From Peronospora farinosa (taxonomy: Eukaryota; Oomycota; Peronosporomycetes; Peronosporales; Peronosporaceae): DNA of 64,000 nt. The position numbers were made by a program, and so were the translations under genes. The stretch lies in assembly GCA_947646735.1 (NCBI GenBank), contig CANTFK010000670.1, positions 1 to 64,000 of the forward strand, written 5' to 3'. The first letter of the stretch is position 1. Each line of letters opens with the position of its first letter. Below, in pieces: positions 37,245 to 49,684 of the stretch. The notes beneath the pieces were generated by a model. That model ran no database searches, was not told the DNA's origin, and worked only from the letters and a program-made list of their open reading frames with translations.

Positions 37245-40200
37245 CTACTCCAGCTCGAAAAGTCCCTCAACCTCGAGTTCGCGAATACGAGCAAGACTTT
37301 GCTCGAGCACGTCACGGTCCTTGTGCGTAAGCATAATGCTACCTGGCGTTGTGAACATATCCACTGTCTGACGCATATTGTCTCCCGGTGCGACAAAAAT
37401 CGCCTTCTTAAGAAAAGCTGGCATCTTTTCAATCATCGCGATGCCTGGCATGCTCTTCAAGACGCCATTTTTGTACGACACTAGCAAGGCCACATAACCG
37501 TGCGCAAGCAGCTTCCTAGGCCTGTCAGCCAGCTTGGCGAAAGCTTCGCCATCCAAAATGCTGTCGACGGCAGCAGTAACTTGGTTGTATCCCAAGCAAA
37601 TATTAGCGAGAGGCGCCCAAGCGCACTCACCCCCGTGGTATCGGGTATCAACATCAATTAGCACTGGAGAGCCACAACAAAACTTGACTTCTCCATGTGC
37701 AGGGCCATTGCACATGCCCAGTACGTCTGTTGGCGACAAGCAATTGCCACGAGGATGTCAGTTTGAATGGCTCAACAATAGACAAGTACATAGGAAAAAT
37801 CAGTACGCACCGAGAACTTGGAGCTGGTAGTCAATCACTTCGTTCACAACACCCTCGGCAGGCACCAATGACAGTCCAAAGTACACGGATGCAGCGTCGT
37901 TCACGCGACGCTTGTCATACTTCCAAATGGCGGTCACCTTGTGCTCTCCGTTGCGGCTAACCGTATCAACCACATACTCGTCGCCTTCCAGGTACTCTTG
38001 CAGTAAAACAGCATCATTCTGGAGTCCAAGGCCATTGACCTTGCCTAGGATACCGTCAAAGGTTCGCTTAGCTTCTTCCAACGATAGGCACAGCACCACG
38101 TCTTTAGTACCCGCGCTCTCCAACGGCCTAAGCACTACTTGGAAAGGCTCTGGCTTCAGATCCTGCATGATGAAGGCCTCCGCCTCAGCCCAAGTGTTTG
38201 CCTTCACCTGCCTTAAGGCACGTAGCCCGGCAGTACGCAGCGTTTCACCCATAAGATACTTGTCACGTCGTGCGTGCGAATGCTCCATGGGGTTACCCTT
38301 TAGCCCGAGTGCATCAGTGAGAGCGTCTGACAGCTTGACACCTATTTCCGCACCAGCGAGCACCGCACACACCGAAGTATTTGTTGTTGCACCGTGACTT
38401 TTCTTCTTGTGTCGCTCGGCAATCTTCATCGCAGCCTCGCGAATGGCACTGACAGTCTGATCCAGACTACCCTCGTACGCAACGGTAGCCGCAAACTCCA
38501 GCGTAAGTCCTTCTGGCACCAAATTTACGGCGGTCTTGACAACCTCTGGGTCATGGCTGTATACGCAAATGCACTCGTACCCTCTAGTCATAAGCTCGTG
38601 TGCGAGCACAGCCCCCGTCGCGAAAGGGTCTACCACCACAACAGAACCACGCGGTCCCTCTTGACCAGCTTTTTCTTTGGGTTTTAGCGCATACAAACCC
38701 TTGTGTTCCAGCTCGCGGATGCGTGCGTAGTCACGTTTCAGCTGCTCTTCGTCTTCGTGGACCATAATGACACTGCCAGGCGTCGTAAACATGTCGACTG
38801 TGGCTTTTAGCTCGTCTCCAATATGCGTAAACCACACCGTGGACACTGTAGACGGTAGTTTCTCTAGTTCCTCCTTGCCTGGGTAACCCGCAAGCTTTCC
38901 AGTCTCATACGACACGAGCATTGCTTCGCAGCCATAAGATTTAAGCTCCTTCGGACGCTCTGGCAATCGTTCAAACGCTTCAGCGTTCAGATACGAGTCC
39001 AATGCAGCGTCCACGTGGTTGTAGCCAAGACAGGGAGTCACAATAGGCAGATACGATCCAGATCCACCGTGGCAGCGGGAGCCGATTTCTACAAGACACG
39101 GTTCACCTCTCACTACCTTGACTTCCGCATGTGCAGGTCCGTGCACGATTTCCAGCGCATCCACCACCTTCAGAACATAATCGGATACCTTAGCCAACAC
39201 AGAACCATCAGGAGCAGCCCGCAGCAAGACGCCATAGTATACAAACGGCGCGTCATTCACCGCACGCTTGTCATACTCCCACAAAGCCACAACCTTCGTC
39301 ACGCCATTGCGGCTAACCGTATCCACGACATACTCAATACCGTCTAAATACTCTTGCACCAGTGTCGCTTGATTCTCGAGTCCCAATCCATTGATCTTGC
39401 CTTGAATGTTTCCAAAAGCAAGACGAACTTCATCCATTGACTGACACAGCATGACATCGTCACTTCCCGCACTGTCCACAGGTTTTACAATAACCTTAAA
39501 GTCTCCGCCTTGAAGCATCGGCACAAGGCTGTCATTGACAAAAGACTCGACCTGTGACCATTTGGTCGCTTGTACTTGAGCCACAGCTCGTATTCCGGCT
39601 GCACGGACCTTCTCACCCATCAAATATTTATTGCGTCGAGCAGCTGAGCCTTTTGTACCATTAGTCGTGAGCTTAAAGTGCTCTGACAGTTTATCAGCGA
39701 GCAAGACGCCCGTTTCAGCACCAGCAAAGATGCCGATAATATCGACATTCTTGACGTGACGCACTGCTGCTGCCGTGTCCTCCAGTGCTTGATCCTCATC
39801 TTCACGTTCTACTTCTCCATTATGGTAGATAATCGCTAGAAACTTGGCAGCCAAGTCGTTTGGTACGTGTGCAATACGCTCCTGTGTCACTTCAAGTGTG
39901 TCGGAATAGACACAGATACAAAGATATCCACGTTCCAAGACCTTCTCAGCCATCGTCATGCCTGTAGTATATGGATCCACAATGACAATGGCCTCTTGAC
40001 GTTCTCGATCACTCTCAGCGATACGAAACAAATTGCGATCGGCACTTTTACTAACACGTCGCTCACGTGCATTAAAATAGCGACGATGCATCACGTCAGA
40101 TGCTGTTAAGAGCTGCTTTTGGGTACGTAGACGATGGTCAAAGGTCGCAGCACGTTGTAACGGTCGAAATTCGTCCGACATGACGTCAAGACCGAGCGTT

Positions 40201-40376
40201 ACATGATCAGCATGAGCTTTAGTATTTGTGCGAAGATGCACCCGTTCATCGAAGGTAATAGCACGTTGAGTGGCTGAGAGGACACGGAATGAAGGATCTG
40301 ATGCTGACTCTTCAGTGGCTGGAGCTACTGCTGGTCGTGACATACTAGAGACGTCTTTTGTAGCGGTATTGCCCAT
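37245..40376 (-). CDS. Tandem double ATP-grasp domain protein
   Basis: Two exons: 40376-37811 and 37726-37245, with an 84-bp intron (GTGCGT ... CAACAG, phase 1), giving 1,015 residues. The protein is an internal duplication: two ATP-grasp units, about residues 120-560 and 570-1015. Matching blocks are RRNKYLMGEKVRAAGIRAV / RRDKYLMGETLRTAGLRAL, QEYLDGIEYVVDTVSRNG / QEYLEGDEYVVDTVSRNG and YDKRAVNDAPFVYYG / YDKRRVNDAASVYFG. The fold is that of carboxylate-amine or -thiol ligases (biotin carboxylase and D-Ala ligase relatives), which make an acyl-phosphate from ATP; the substrate cannot be told. MGNTATK at the start fits an N-myristoylation site. Two broken copies lie at 5491 and 29503. Confidence 0.88.
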
Positions 40377-40430
40377 AATAAGTGAGAGGAGATGCGTCTT
40401 TATGGGCGGATTTTTCTAACTGAGCTAGTG

Positions 40431-40444
40431 AGATGTAAAATGGC
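40431..40444 (-). promoter_or_regulatory. Oomycete Inr-like element of the ATP-grasp gene
   Basis: The minus strand reads GCCATTTTACATCT about 60 bp upstream of the ATG. It agrees well with the oomycete initiator consensus (CATT-pyrimidines-N-CAWTTT). A transcription start here would give a 5' leader of about 60 bases. Confidence 0.5.
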
Positions 40445-41449
40445 TTGTGTTTAGTAGAAAGGCCAGTGGATGTAGTATTATAACTCACATGCTATTGGTG
40501 GATCAAAGGTCGCGGTCGAAAGATGGACAGCTGCTGACCATCCACTTTAAACAAACTCATGGCATTAATGATCCTAGTCATTTTTTGGGTCGAGTGCTAT
40601 CTTCTGTGGATGAAATAACGTGAAGATTAATGGGCATGAGTACAAATTGGTGAGTTAGTTACTTCCTATACAGACAGGAGAAAGATGAAAGGCTGGCGTG
40701 ATGTAAAGAGTTTTGTACTTTGTCGGATCTGATTTATATTTGTTTGATCTCTTTGTTCTGTTCCACAGAACGTTTGAGACGGTGCATAAAAAGGAAGAAG
40801 ATGAAAAACCTCATAATGAAGGTGATGGGGCTTAGATGGGCTTTTTATTCGATTAGGAAGGGAAATGATCTCCCTATTAGAGGGATGGTATCGAAGTTTG
40901 ATCTCGGCATATGAAGCGGCGGTTTGGCAGATTGGAAAGGGTAGGAATTGATTTTGGGGGAAAGGGAGAATTGTCACATTGTTAATGCACTTCGCAACAT
41001 TTCATGTGTAAAGTGCGGACTTCGAATTGCTTACTACACTACGCTGTTTTTTTGAAACGCGCGCAGTAAGGAGTTCTCCCTCTGACCTTATATCTTTGCG
41101 TAACTATGGGAGACTCTCCAAGGTTAAGGGAAGCTGGTTTCTCAAGTTATTTTACAATCAGCGGGCTGTTCTTTTAGTGTTTTGGAGACATCTATAGCCC
41201 TCATATTGATAGTAACGTGAACAAGTACAATGCTGCTCGGTTCAATTATTTTGCAATAAACGTTTGCTTTTACGATCAAGCACTTCTCCTCTCTACAGTA
41301 CAGTAACGTATACAAGTGGCACTTGATGCAGCTCATGAGCTTCCAGCTCACCAGAGGCGTCGCATACATTCGGAACTAATAAATATCAAGAAGACCGACT
41401 TCTTGTCTCTCTCTTCAGCTTCTCTTTTCACACACACACACTCACTCGT
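40445..41449. other. Intergenic region
   Basis: About 1 kb between the start of the ATP-grasp gene and the stop of the carrier gene. It is A+T-rich with no frame over 105 codons that resembles a protein and no repeat shared with the rest of the window. It should contain the ATP-grasp promoter and the carrier's 3' end. Confidence 0.6.
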
Positions 41450-42511
41450 TCACTCGCGGCCACTTACACTCAGTACACGCAGTGTCTTCTTTGTCATTTC
41501 GTACGTTGAAAACATGACTGCAGCATACGGCATAATACGTGCCAGGTTGGCACTTGTGCCACGATACAGTGCCAATGGCCCTTCGTCCCTGATAACTTTA
41601 CGAAAACAATCCACCATCCCACGGTAGTACAGCGTCGATGCACTGCCTCCTTCGGCTGATAATGGGCCCATTTTGGATACGTGCTTTTGCTGTGATTGCA
41701 GACGTTTCTTTACTGTATCAAATGGATACGCCACCGTCTGGGCAATAGCACCGGCAATACTGCCACAGACAAAATAGTCCAATCCATCCATCTCCGTCTT
41801 ACCCTCAGGCCAACGATAAGCCGGCCAATGGTTGTGAACGGCTGTCAATTTCATGTACTCGTAGCAGCCAAATTGCACGCCCTCAAATGGAATTGCACCA
41901 ACAACACCCGACCAGCCACCACGATACAGTCCACGCAGTCCTTCCCGCTTTAAGATCAGTTGAACACCTTGTAAAACTCCACGAATTTCGCTATTAGCAG
42001 CAACTGGAGCAGTTGTCTGAGAAATCATACGAGTTCGTACCACTTCCAAGGGATACGTTCCCATGGTAGCAATAAGTCCAGCAACAGCGCCACACAACGC
42101 ACGCTGCAAGTTACTGAGCTCATGTCCCTCTTTAGCAGCGAATCGAGTCTGTAGAGAGTCAAAGAGGTAAAATTTAAGACCTGCATAAGGTCCAAGACGG
42201 CAGCAGCCGGCGCTATTGCCACGCCAAAAGGCACGCACACCATCCAGTGCGTACAACTCACGCACTGTGCGTGCAATAGCAGAAGATGCTGATGGCTGCG
42301 ATGCGATTGTACGTGCAGCCATGAGTGTAGACGGGGCAGAGACGGAAGCAGCTGTAGGGCCATTGACTTGAATGACAATCTTGAGCACGTCCAAAGGCGA
42401 CGTGCACGAGCGTGTCACGCACCCAGACACGACCCCCGCGACAATGGACTCAAAGCCAGTGCTGCGTGGACTGGATGCGTCGGTAGTAACAATGTGCGTA
42501 GGTCTTCCCAT
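41450..42511 (-). CDS. Mitochondrial carrier family (SLC25) protein
   Basis: A 353-codon intronless frame with the three-fold SLC25 design. The signature PX[DE]XX[KR] occurs three times: SPLDVLK (38-44), YPLEVVR (153-159) and YPFDTVK (262-268). Each is followed by a GLRGLYRGG-type loop (GVRAFWRGNS, GLRGLYRGGW, PLALYRGTSA). Such proteins have six membrane helices in the mitochondrial inner membrane and exchange small metabolites. Overall wording is closest to the thiamine pyrophosphate / CoA / adenine-nucleotide branch (SLC25A19, A16, A42), but I cannot assign the substrate. Length is normal for the family. Confidence 0.93.
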   Translation of the reverse strand: MGRPTHIVTTDASSPRSTGFESIVAGVVSGCVTRSCTSPLDVLKIVIQVNGPTAASVSAPSTLMAARTIASQPSASSAIARTVRELYALDGVRAFWRGNSAGCCRLGPYAGLKFYLFDSLQTRFAAKEGHELSNLQRALCGAVAGLIATMGTYPLEVVRTRMISQTTAPVAANSEIRGVLQGVQLILKREGLRGLYRGGWSGVVGAIPFEGVQFGCYEYMKLTAVHNHWPAYRWPEGKTEMDGLDYFVCGSIAGAIAQTVAYPFDTVKKRLQSQQKHVSKMGPLSAEGGSASTLYYRGMVDCFRKVIRDEGPLALYRGTSANLARIMPYAAVMFSTYEMTKKTLRVLSVSGRE

Positions 42512-43771
42512 TAGGAAAAAACAAATCCGGGACAGGTCAAAATCGTTTATGTCAAGTCCGACGTTGTGTAGCTCTTGGCGAAAATTAAAATGACAGAGGT
42601 GTGGTGCTGGTCAAAAGACGAGGACCCATTTTGTGTTTATTCAGGCAAATCAAACGGCACGTGGACTCATTTTTAATATGAGTAGACCACTTTCGTCTTT
42701 TTAGTATCTATTTGGTGTCACTCACTCATCGGGGCAAGGGCTACAATTAAATGGCGGGGCGACGTGAATAATCAGTACACAGATTGTAGTTTTTTGTGTC
42801 GGTGGGGAAACACGTCGTCTCTCCTAGTTAAAGGAAGAAAAAAGATATGGACCGACTTTAATTGAAGCTATCGATTCCAATAGGTACAATCGTTTTAAAT
42901 TCACACATCGAAGCTTAACTTGATGACCCATTTTGGTTAAAACTCGTTGCAGCTGCGGCTTAACATAAACAAGTTCTGTTCGGGTAACGGCCGTTGGCAT
43001 TGACGCTCGGCATTTATATAGCAAAAAGCACTGGTATTTCATGCTACAGACCTGCGAAAACGGGCCAACGAAAACGTGCGATATTTGGATCGTATGACTT
43101 GATTATGTTATACATTGAGACAAATGTGCGTGACCAGTGAGAGGACGGCTCTGTAATAAAATGTCAATGTTCTTGTCTCGTGGTGGTAGAGCACGGATTT
43201 ATGTGAATACATTAAAACTTTATTTAATTATAGTCCCTCGGCCCAATATCAATTTTTAATGGCTGCTGAAAGGAGCTGTGTTTACAAAGACCCCATTTCT
43301 ATATTTTTAGAATATTTCTTGCTGTAAGAATATGAATTGCGTGGTACAGTACGTGGTGCTTAAAGTTCGAGGCCTCACAACTTTATCGGTAAAATCGACG
43401 ATGAAATCTCCTTTAATAAGAATACAGTATTGAGTCCGAGGAATCACTTCAGTTTTACCATAATTACAAAAGAGTACACATCAACTATATGAATTCCTTA
43501 TTTACCAAAATAGCCTCATTATGTATTTTAAATACCGAAATAGCCTCTTATCTAATCCATAAATTCCCTTTTAGCCCTCCTCCGTTTCGCTACTTTTCTT
43601 CTTTGCATTTTCCTGCTACAAAACGCCGCCTCAAGTTCATTACTTTGTCGTCGTGTAGCTCTCTTTCTACTACACTCCAAGCTCTCATCTATACCACATC
43701 TTGTTCCTCTTTATTTTCTCCTTCTCGTGGTATTTTTTAATCTTCTAAACTCTTTCTACAAGTCTCACAAA
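42512..43771. promoter_or_regulatory. Divergent intergenic region between carrier and RBR ligase
   Basis: 1.26 kb separating two divergently read genes, so it should hold both promoters. On the minus strand, TGTCATTTTAATTTTCG (42595-42579), about 70 bp before the carrier ATG, resembles the oomycete Inr. On the ligase side the last 200 bp are pyrimidine-rich (for example CCCTCCTCCGTTTCGC) with no clear Inr. No gene or repeat is visible. Confidence 0.5.
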
Positions 43772-45532
43772 ATGAATACAAACATGATCGATCCCTCACT
43801 TTCTCCATTATCGGATGATGAATACCATTATAGTGATGTAGAAGAAGAAGAAGAGTATCAATATTCTGAAGAAGAAGAAGAAGATTCTCTTCCGGCTCAA
43901 TCTGATACGTTTCTGGCTTCTACTATCAAGAAACAACACACTGCGGACTCGTTATCGCCATTGGATCATACTTCAGCTTCAAAGAAAAAACGACTGAGTC
44001 CCAGTGGCTTAGGAGATGCAGGAACGCGTCATCAACAAGATTATCACGTGATTGATGAAGAAGAGTTACTTCAGGAACAAGAGGCACTCATTTCGGAGAT
44101 TGCACAAGTATTGGAGATTTCAACGTCAGAAGCATCAGTTTTACTGCGATATTTTAGCTGGAACAAGGAAAAACTATTTGAAGGTTATTATGCAGACCCA
44201 GTGAGGACGAAACAGGATGCTGGAGTCGAGTTTGCTGATAAGAAAGCACCAATTGTGCCAACAGGGACCAAGGTAGAAAGAAGATTTGAGGGGAGCGATG
44301 GCTACATTTTATAGTCATCCTTATTGACGATGATGTTGTTGTTGCTTTTTTTAGGTGGACTGTAACATTTGTTGTGATGAATACTCAGCTAGTGAAGTCT
44401 TTGGCATGGGTTGTGGACACGTGTACTGCCTCAATTGTTGGAAACCATATCTGTCACTTAAGATCCAAGAAGGGCCAATTTGTGTAACAACAACGTGCCC
44501 TGCACATGGCTGCAAAGAGGTGAGAAGGGTGTTATGAGAGGGATACGATTCGAGATGTCAGCTTATTAACCGATGTTATGGGTTTTTTTGTAGGTGGTGA
44601 GCGAACTGATCTTCAAGCAGATTGTGAATTCGGAGGACTTTCGCAAATACGCACGCTACTTGCTGAGATCGTTCGTGGACATAAATAAAGGTGTCAAGTG
44701 GTGTCCGTCACCAGGCTGCAGCAAGGCTATCACTAGCGCCGGTGGATTATCGTCTGTGACGTGTACATGTGGATGCGTATTTTGCCTCCGTTGTGGCGAG
44801 GAAGCCCACTCTCCTGTCACGTGCGAGCAGCTTGCGTCCTGGCAGGAAAAGTGTCGCAACGAGTCGGAAACCGCCAACTGGATTCTGGCCAACACGAAAA
44901 AGTGTCCCAAGTGCTCTGTCCGCATTGAAAAGAATCAGGGCTGTAATCACATGACGTGCCGTAGTTGCAACTACGAGTTCTGCTGGATTTGTATAGAAGG
45001 ATGGGACAAGCATGGATCGGGGACGGGCGGATTCTACAAATGCAATCGTTACGACGCAGACGCAGCGAGTGCTGACACAGATGCGGCACGAGCGAAAGCA
45101 GAGCTTGACAGGTATCTCCACTACTATCAACGTTTTGCGAACCACTCGGAAGCTGGTAAGTTTGCGCAACGAATGCGTGAAGGCACGGAGAGCCGCATGA
45201 TTGAGCTGCAGGCTAGCCATGGCGATTCGTCGTGGATCGACGTGCAGTTTCTTAACGCAGCTACGGAGCAGCTGATTGAGTGTCGACGAGTGCTCAAGTA
45301 CACATACGTCTTTGGCTACTACCTGCCGGCCGGAAAGGAGAAGAACCTGTTTGAATACCTGCAGGAAAATTTGGAAAAGAACGCAGAACACCTGACAGGG
45401 CTTTCGGAGATGTCGCTGGACAAGATGAACCGCTCGGAAATCATCAACTATACGCGTGTAACGGAGACCTTCCTACGCAACCTGCTCACAGGAGTCGAGG
45501 ACGGTTTGACGTCTAGTGCACTTATGATGTAG
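43772..45532 (+). CDS. Ariadne-type RBR E3 ubiquitin ligase
   Basis: Three exons: 43772-44272, 44355-44519 and 44594-45532, all phase 0, introns 82 and 74 bp. The 534-residue protein is close in size to human ARIH1 (557). I chose the ATG at 43772 (MNTNMIDPSLSPLSDDEYHY), as Ariadne proteins begin with an acidic stretch. Next come a UBA-like helical part (LISEIAQVLEISTSEASVLLRYF), RING1 (CNICCDEY from Cys 170), IBR (KWCPSPGC) and RING2 with the catalytic Cys 339 in NQGCNHMTC. The C-terminal Ariadne domain follows. RBR ligases take ubiquitin onto this Cys before passing it to substrates; Ariadne members work with neddylated cullins. Confidence 0.95.
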
Positions 45533-45864
45533 GGATCTCTTTGGTCAGACTGCAATGCTAGCTATCCGGTATACACGCAGGCGCTTGCATTTCCGTCTCG
45601 ATTTTAGTTTGCATTGATATTTGGTAAGCTGGGTATCGTTTGTTGCTCAGGCGAGTACCAGGAGACACAGCAAAAGGTTGTGTCTCACCAGTGGTGCTCA
45701 CCACAGCGCCAACAAATGGATGAACTGAATGAAGTATGGAGGGTGCCTGGCGTTTGCACCACTTATATTTTAAGGAAAATCGTGATGATCGAACTACGAA
45801 ACAGGCCTCACAGAATACGCCGCATGCATGATGTCATCGGAGTCAAGACCATCTTGCCCCAGGA
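45533..45864. other. Convergent intergenic region
   Basis: 332 bp between two convergent stops. It must contain both 3' ends. No repeat or gene is visible. Confidence 0.6.
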
Positions 45865-48149
45865 TCAATCATCATCACCCCGAAGTGTCCTAGCTGCTGC
45901 ACGAATCGATTTGCGAGCTACGGGCTCCTTGATACCCACGAAGTTTAAATCTTCCATCTCAATGCCGGTCTACAAAGTAAATGAGAAACGTGAGTGACCA
46001 AAGACACATGATGTATCATATATATAAACGATCTCACCTCGCGAATAAAGTCGAGTGAAGTGAAGCCCTTTGCTTTCAGCATAGGCGTGTACCGCTGAAA
46101 GCCGATATGCTTGAGCCAAATGTACACTTCATCTACGCGATCCTCTGCCGTCTCAGGTAACTCGGGTGGTTCGTCATATTTCGTAACACTACTCCGACGC
46201 CTTGTCATCCGCGGATCCGCAACAACTGACTTTGCCTTTAGTCTCTGATCTAGCGGCTTCGACAGCTCTTGGCTGCGTGGCTGCAGTTCATTGACTTTGT
46301 TGCAACTCGGGCGACTCGCGTTACTGCTACTCACGCTTGTTCCTGTCGTGCTGTTACTTCTCGTATCGTGCTCATGCGCATAGACGTCATTAGCGTAGTC
46401 GATGGCCCGATTAATGAGCTCTATCCACAACTCGAGGTCGCGCTTTGACACAGCCTGGAGTTCACGTTTGATCTTATAGTTGTTATCGATTAGGTTGAAT
46501 TGCAGTTCAGGCATCTCCCTTGTTTTCCAGATGCGACACTCGCGAAGTGATAGCGATGAAATGGGTAGCAGCGTGCAACGCCAATCCGGATTCTGTTGCT
46601 GATGCTGTTGCCAACGTGGCGGGACGTCCGTGTAGTGGAGCTGGTCATGGTCTACGATGAACCATTTCTCGACCCACGTGCGCTTGCCGCGGCGGCCGCG
46701 CTTCAGAATCACTCCTTCATAGTAAGGAGCTGGAGATGCAGGCTGTGCTATCACGTCACTACAAACACTTCTCTCGTCCAAAAATGGGTCGTCAACAACT
46801 TGCGAGCGCACACTGCGCTCTTCTTCATCCGACTCCATACCCATCGTATTGTGACGACCATTTGTCTGCAGATTGTAAGTTCTCTCCTCCTCCTCCTCCT
46901 CCTCTATGTCCTCGTCGTCATCCTCCTCTTCATCATCGTCATCTTCACTACCATCCTCATTGTCTTCACCGTACTTAGCATCATCATCGTTTGCACCAGT
47001 TTTCAAATCACGCTTCTCAGACGTGAAAGGAACAAGCTCTACAACGTCGTGCTGCGAGTTGCTAATGTGCTTCAGCGCATTTTCAAGTGTTCTCACAATA
47101 GTCTTGATATTGGGGCGCTCACTTGGCTCAAATGACACGCATTGCTCGGCGAGAGTAGCAAGTGCAGGAGGACACGAGGCTGGGAGAGCAGCACGAAACT
47201 CTGTCGAAGACACTTGAAACTTGAATTGAGGCAGACGCATCAAGAACCCGTCGGAATTGGCCACACGACAGCACAATATCTCCATCAGCACGATTCCAAA
47301 GCTGAAAATATCAACACTCTGATCATAATCCTCGTCCAAAAACATCTCTGGTGCCATGTAAGCGTCCGTCCCGCAGTACGATTTGCGATGCTGTTTACTT
47401 GCTTCCGATTCAGCTGCACCAGCAGGTTGGATCATGACTGCAAAGCCAAAATCACAGAGCTTGGCACGATGTTGATCATCCAGTAGGATATTGGATGACT
47501 TGATATCACGATGAACAATGTGTCTTGCTTGCAAAAACTCAATGCCCAAAGCTGCATCTAATGCAATTTGTACCATACAATACCAGCCAAGATGACGTTT
47601 CTTCTCAGTACGAATAGCCTTAAGCAGTAGATCCACATCCCCATTAGTCAAATATTCACTTAATATCCAAACTTGTCGAGCATGAACATTATCAGCAGTT
47701 CCAATATATTGCAATAATCTCGGATGCTGAAGTAAACGTAACACTTGTACTTCACGCAAGACCAATGCGGGAATATTACCATGTCCATCTTTTGGTTGAC
47801 ACTTCACTGCAACATGTTGACCACGGTAATATCCAGCGTAAACAATTGAAAAAGCCCCTTTCCCAATTTCACGACCGATTTGTATACTCATGGGGTCAAC
47901 ATTGACAACCAGTTTCGCATCAGCTCCGTCTTGTTCTGGCCATTCCAACTGTCTCTCTGATTGCTTTTGCTCCTGCTCTTCAAGTTCGTCTTGTTTATGC
48001 TGATGTTGCTGTTGCTCTTTCGACGGCAGTATTGGTAACTGTTGAGCTTCGAGTTGCGATTTAAAGACCGCAAGAGGCGATTTACGAGATAACAGACGAC
48101 GTTGTGCATACTCTCCCGCTAGTAATACTTGACGTTGATTACTCGACAT
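45865..48149 (-). CDS. Protein kinase with PH and SAM domains
   Basis: Two exons: 48149-46038 and 45969-45865, separated by a 68-bp intron (GTGAGA ... TTGTAG), 738 residues. The ATG at 48149 (MSSNQRQVLLAGEY) is preferred; an upstream in-frame ATG at 48386 adds unlikely sequence. The kinase domain (about 88-360) has GKGAFSIV, Lys in HVAVK (116), HRDIKSSN (213-220) and DFG (233-235), all intact; the wording is TKL-like. An Asp/Glu tract (about 385-420), a PH domain (YYEGVILKRGRRGKRTW ... LELWIELI, about 465-570) and a C-terminal SAM domain (VYIWLKHIGFQRYTPML, finished by exon 2) follow. PH suggests membrane lipid binding and SAM suggests oligomers. Confidence 0.9.
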
Positions 48150-49684
48150 GTTATTGTTTTGGTCGTGATCACTTGATAAAATAGAACAATAACGATCGGT
48201 TACTCCAGATGTCTCATTCACACAAAAAGTTGCAGCGAGACAATGGCTTAGCATGACACTGTTTACTAGTGAATCTGCTTGGAAGCTTCTAGGTTCGTCT
48301 CTCTGTAAGCGACCCGTCAAATCCAAGTCTGCCCTGAGCTTAATGGAAGCTGTGAGGCGTGCGGGATGGGTGGGAACCCCTCTCAACTGTGATATTGTAT
48401 TTTAGCGAATCAACGATGAATGTAATCGTATCCAGCCAATAAATAAACACTGTAAAGACTGGTAGAGTGAACATGTGGCTACACATACAATTCTGATTCC
48501 GTTGTGGCTAAACAAAGTCGCCCATGTAAAAGACCGGTAGGAATAGAGACTTGGGTGTAACTAGCACTCCATATGAAGCGGACAAGGCTTTGTGTTGCAC
48601 CTGTAAGCGCTTTTACATCAAGATCGTTAGAGAAGACGCAAAATTCTGGCTAAATGAATGGCCATCGTACAAAAGTTTGTCTCTCCCTCCCTAACATTTA
48701 GTACTTTTGCAGAGATGTTTGGCCGTATCGGTAGTAACGCATCATGTAATGCACTTGGGCTTTCATTGCCTACTTAAAAACATGTTCAGCAAAAGGAGTG
48801 TTCCATTAATAATCACCGCTTTGCAAAGATTCAATCAAATGTTTTACTATAAATGGTAGTGATGCGTGTTCAATCAGCTTTTTCGCAGGCTGTCACCAAA
48901 CAAAGGCTTCTCAGAGCGTTCCTCCTCTGGCTTACACTTCCTAGCTACTACAGCCAAGTAATGCAACGATTTGATCGTAATATTTCAATGACCGCTTCAG
49001 GCTAACGACAATTTCCAACTAGCATGCGCAGTGAGACGATGGGTAGACAACGTGACGGTCACATTGTTAAGCATTTGCAGAGTACCTCCGACAGCTCACC
49101 GAAGCTGGTGAAGCGGTCTGTATTAAATTAACGCCATTTATCGTCTTAATGACATTGAAGACAGACAGTCGGTGGAGTGTTGACATCGTTTTTGGCTACA
49201 AACCTCTTAACATACTTGGCAGTTGTTGGAGGCGACAGCATTTTGTCACAATAAAAGTACAGAATGATAACGTCGAGTACCACTATGAATGTGGATACTT
49301 ATACGATCTTGGACGACAGTACAAACTGCAAAAAGCTACTACGTTGTAGTCATTGGCTATTTCTCATGCACCTTTTTATGCTAACCAATACACAACACAG
49401 AATATAAGAATCCGATGATTTAGAATGCCAAAATATCACGGTATTTATGAGTACTAGACTTTCTAATTTAGCTCTACATTCTGACCAATTAGATTTTCTT
49501 TAAATTTGGTGGATGATGAGTAGCAAAAAGGTGTATGACAAATAGCGCCTACCTGCTTATTATTTTCGCATCCAATTGAACATAAAATGTCAGGTAATTC
49601 CTTATCAGCTGATGATTGGCTGAATTTAATCGCCTTGCCAGCCACACGCAGCATCACCAACTCAACTGCATAAACCAAGTGATC
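48150..49684. other. Divergent intergenic region
   Basis: About 1.5 kb between the kinase start and the DAP3 start, read divergently. It is A+T-rich. A 66-codon frame at 49149-49349 has no recognisable features and I leave it out. No TE sequence is visible. Confidence 0.5.

Noticed and set aside
44747..45391. 214-codon frame on the minus strand inside the RBR ligase gene
   Set aside because: Lies opposite conserved RING/IBR coding sequence and has no protein-like features.
46596..47135. Hydrophobic plus-strand frame (SSLLLLLLLYVLVVILL)
   Set aside because: It is the reverse of the Asp/Glu tract of the kinase gene.
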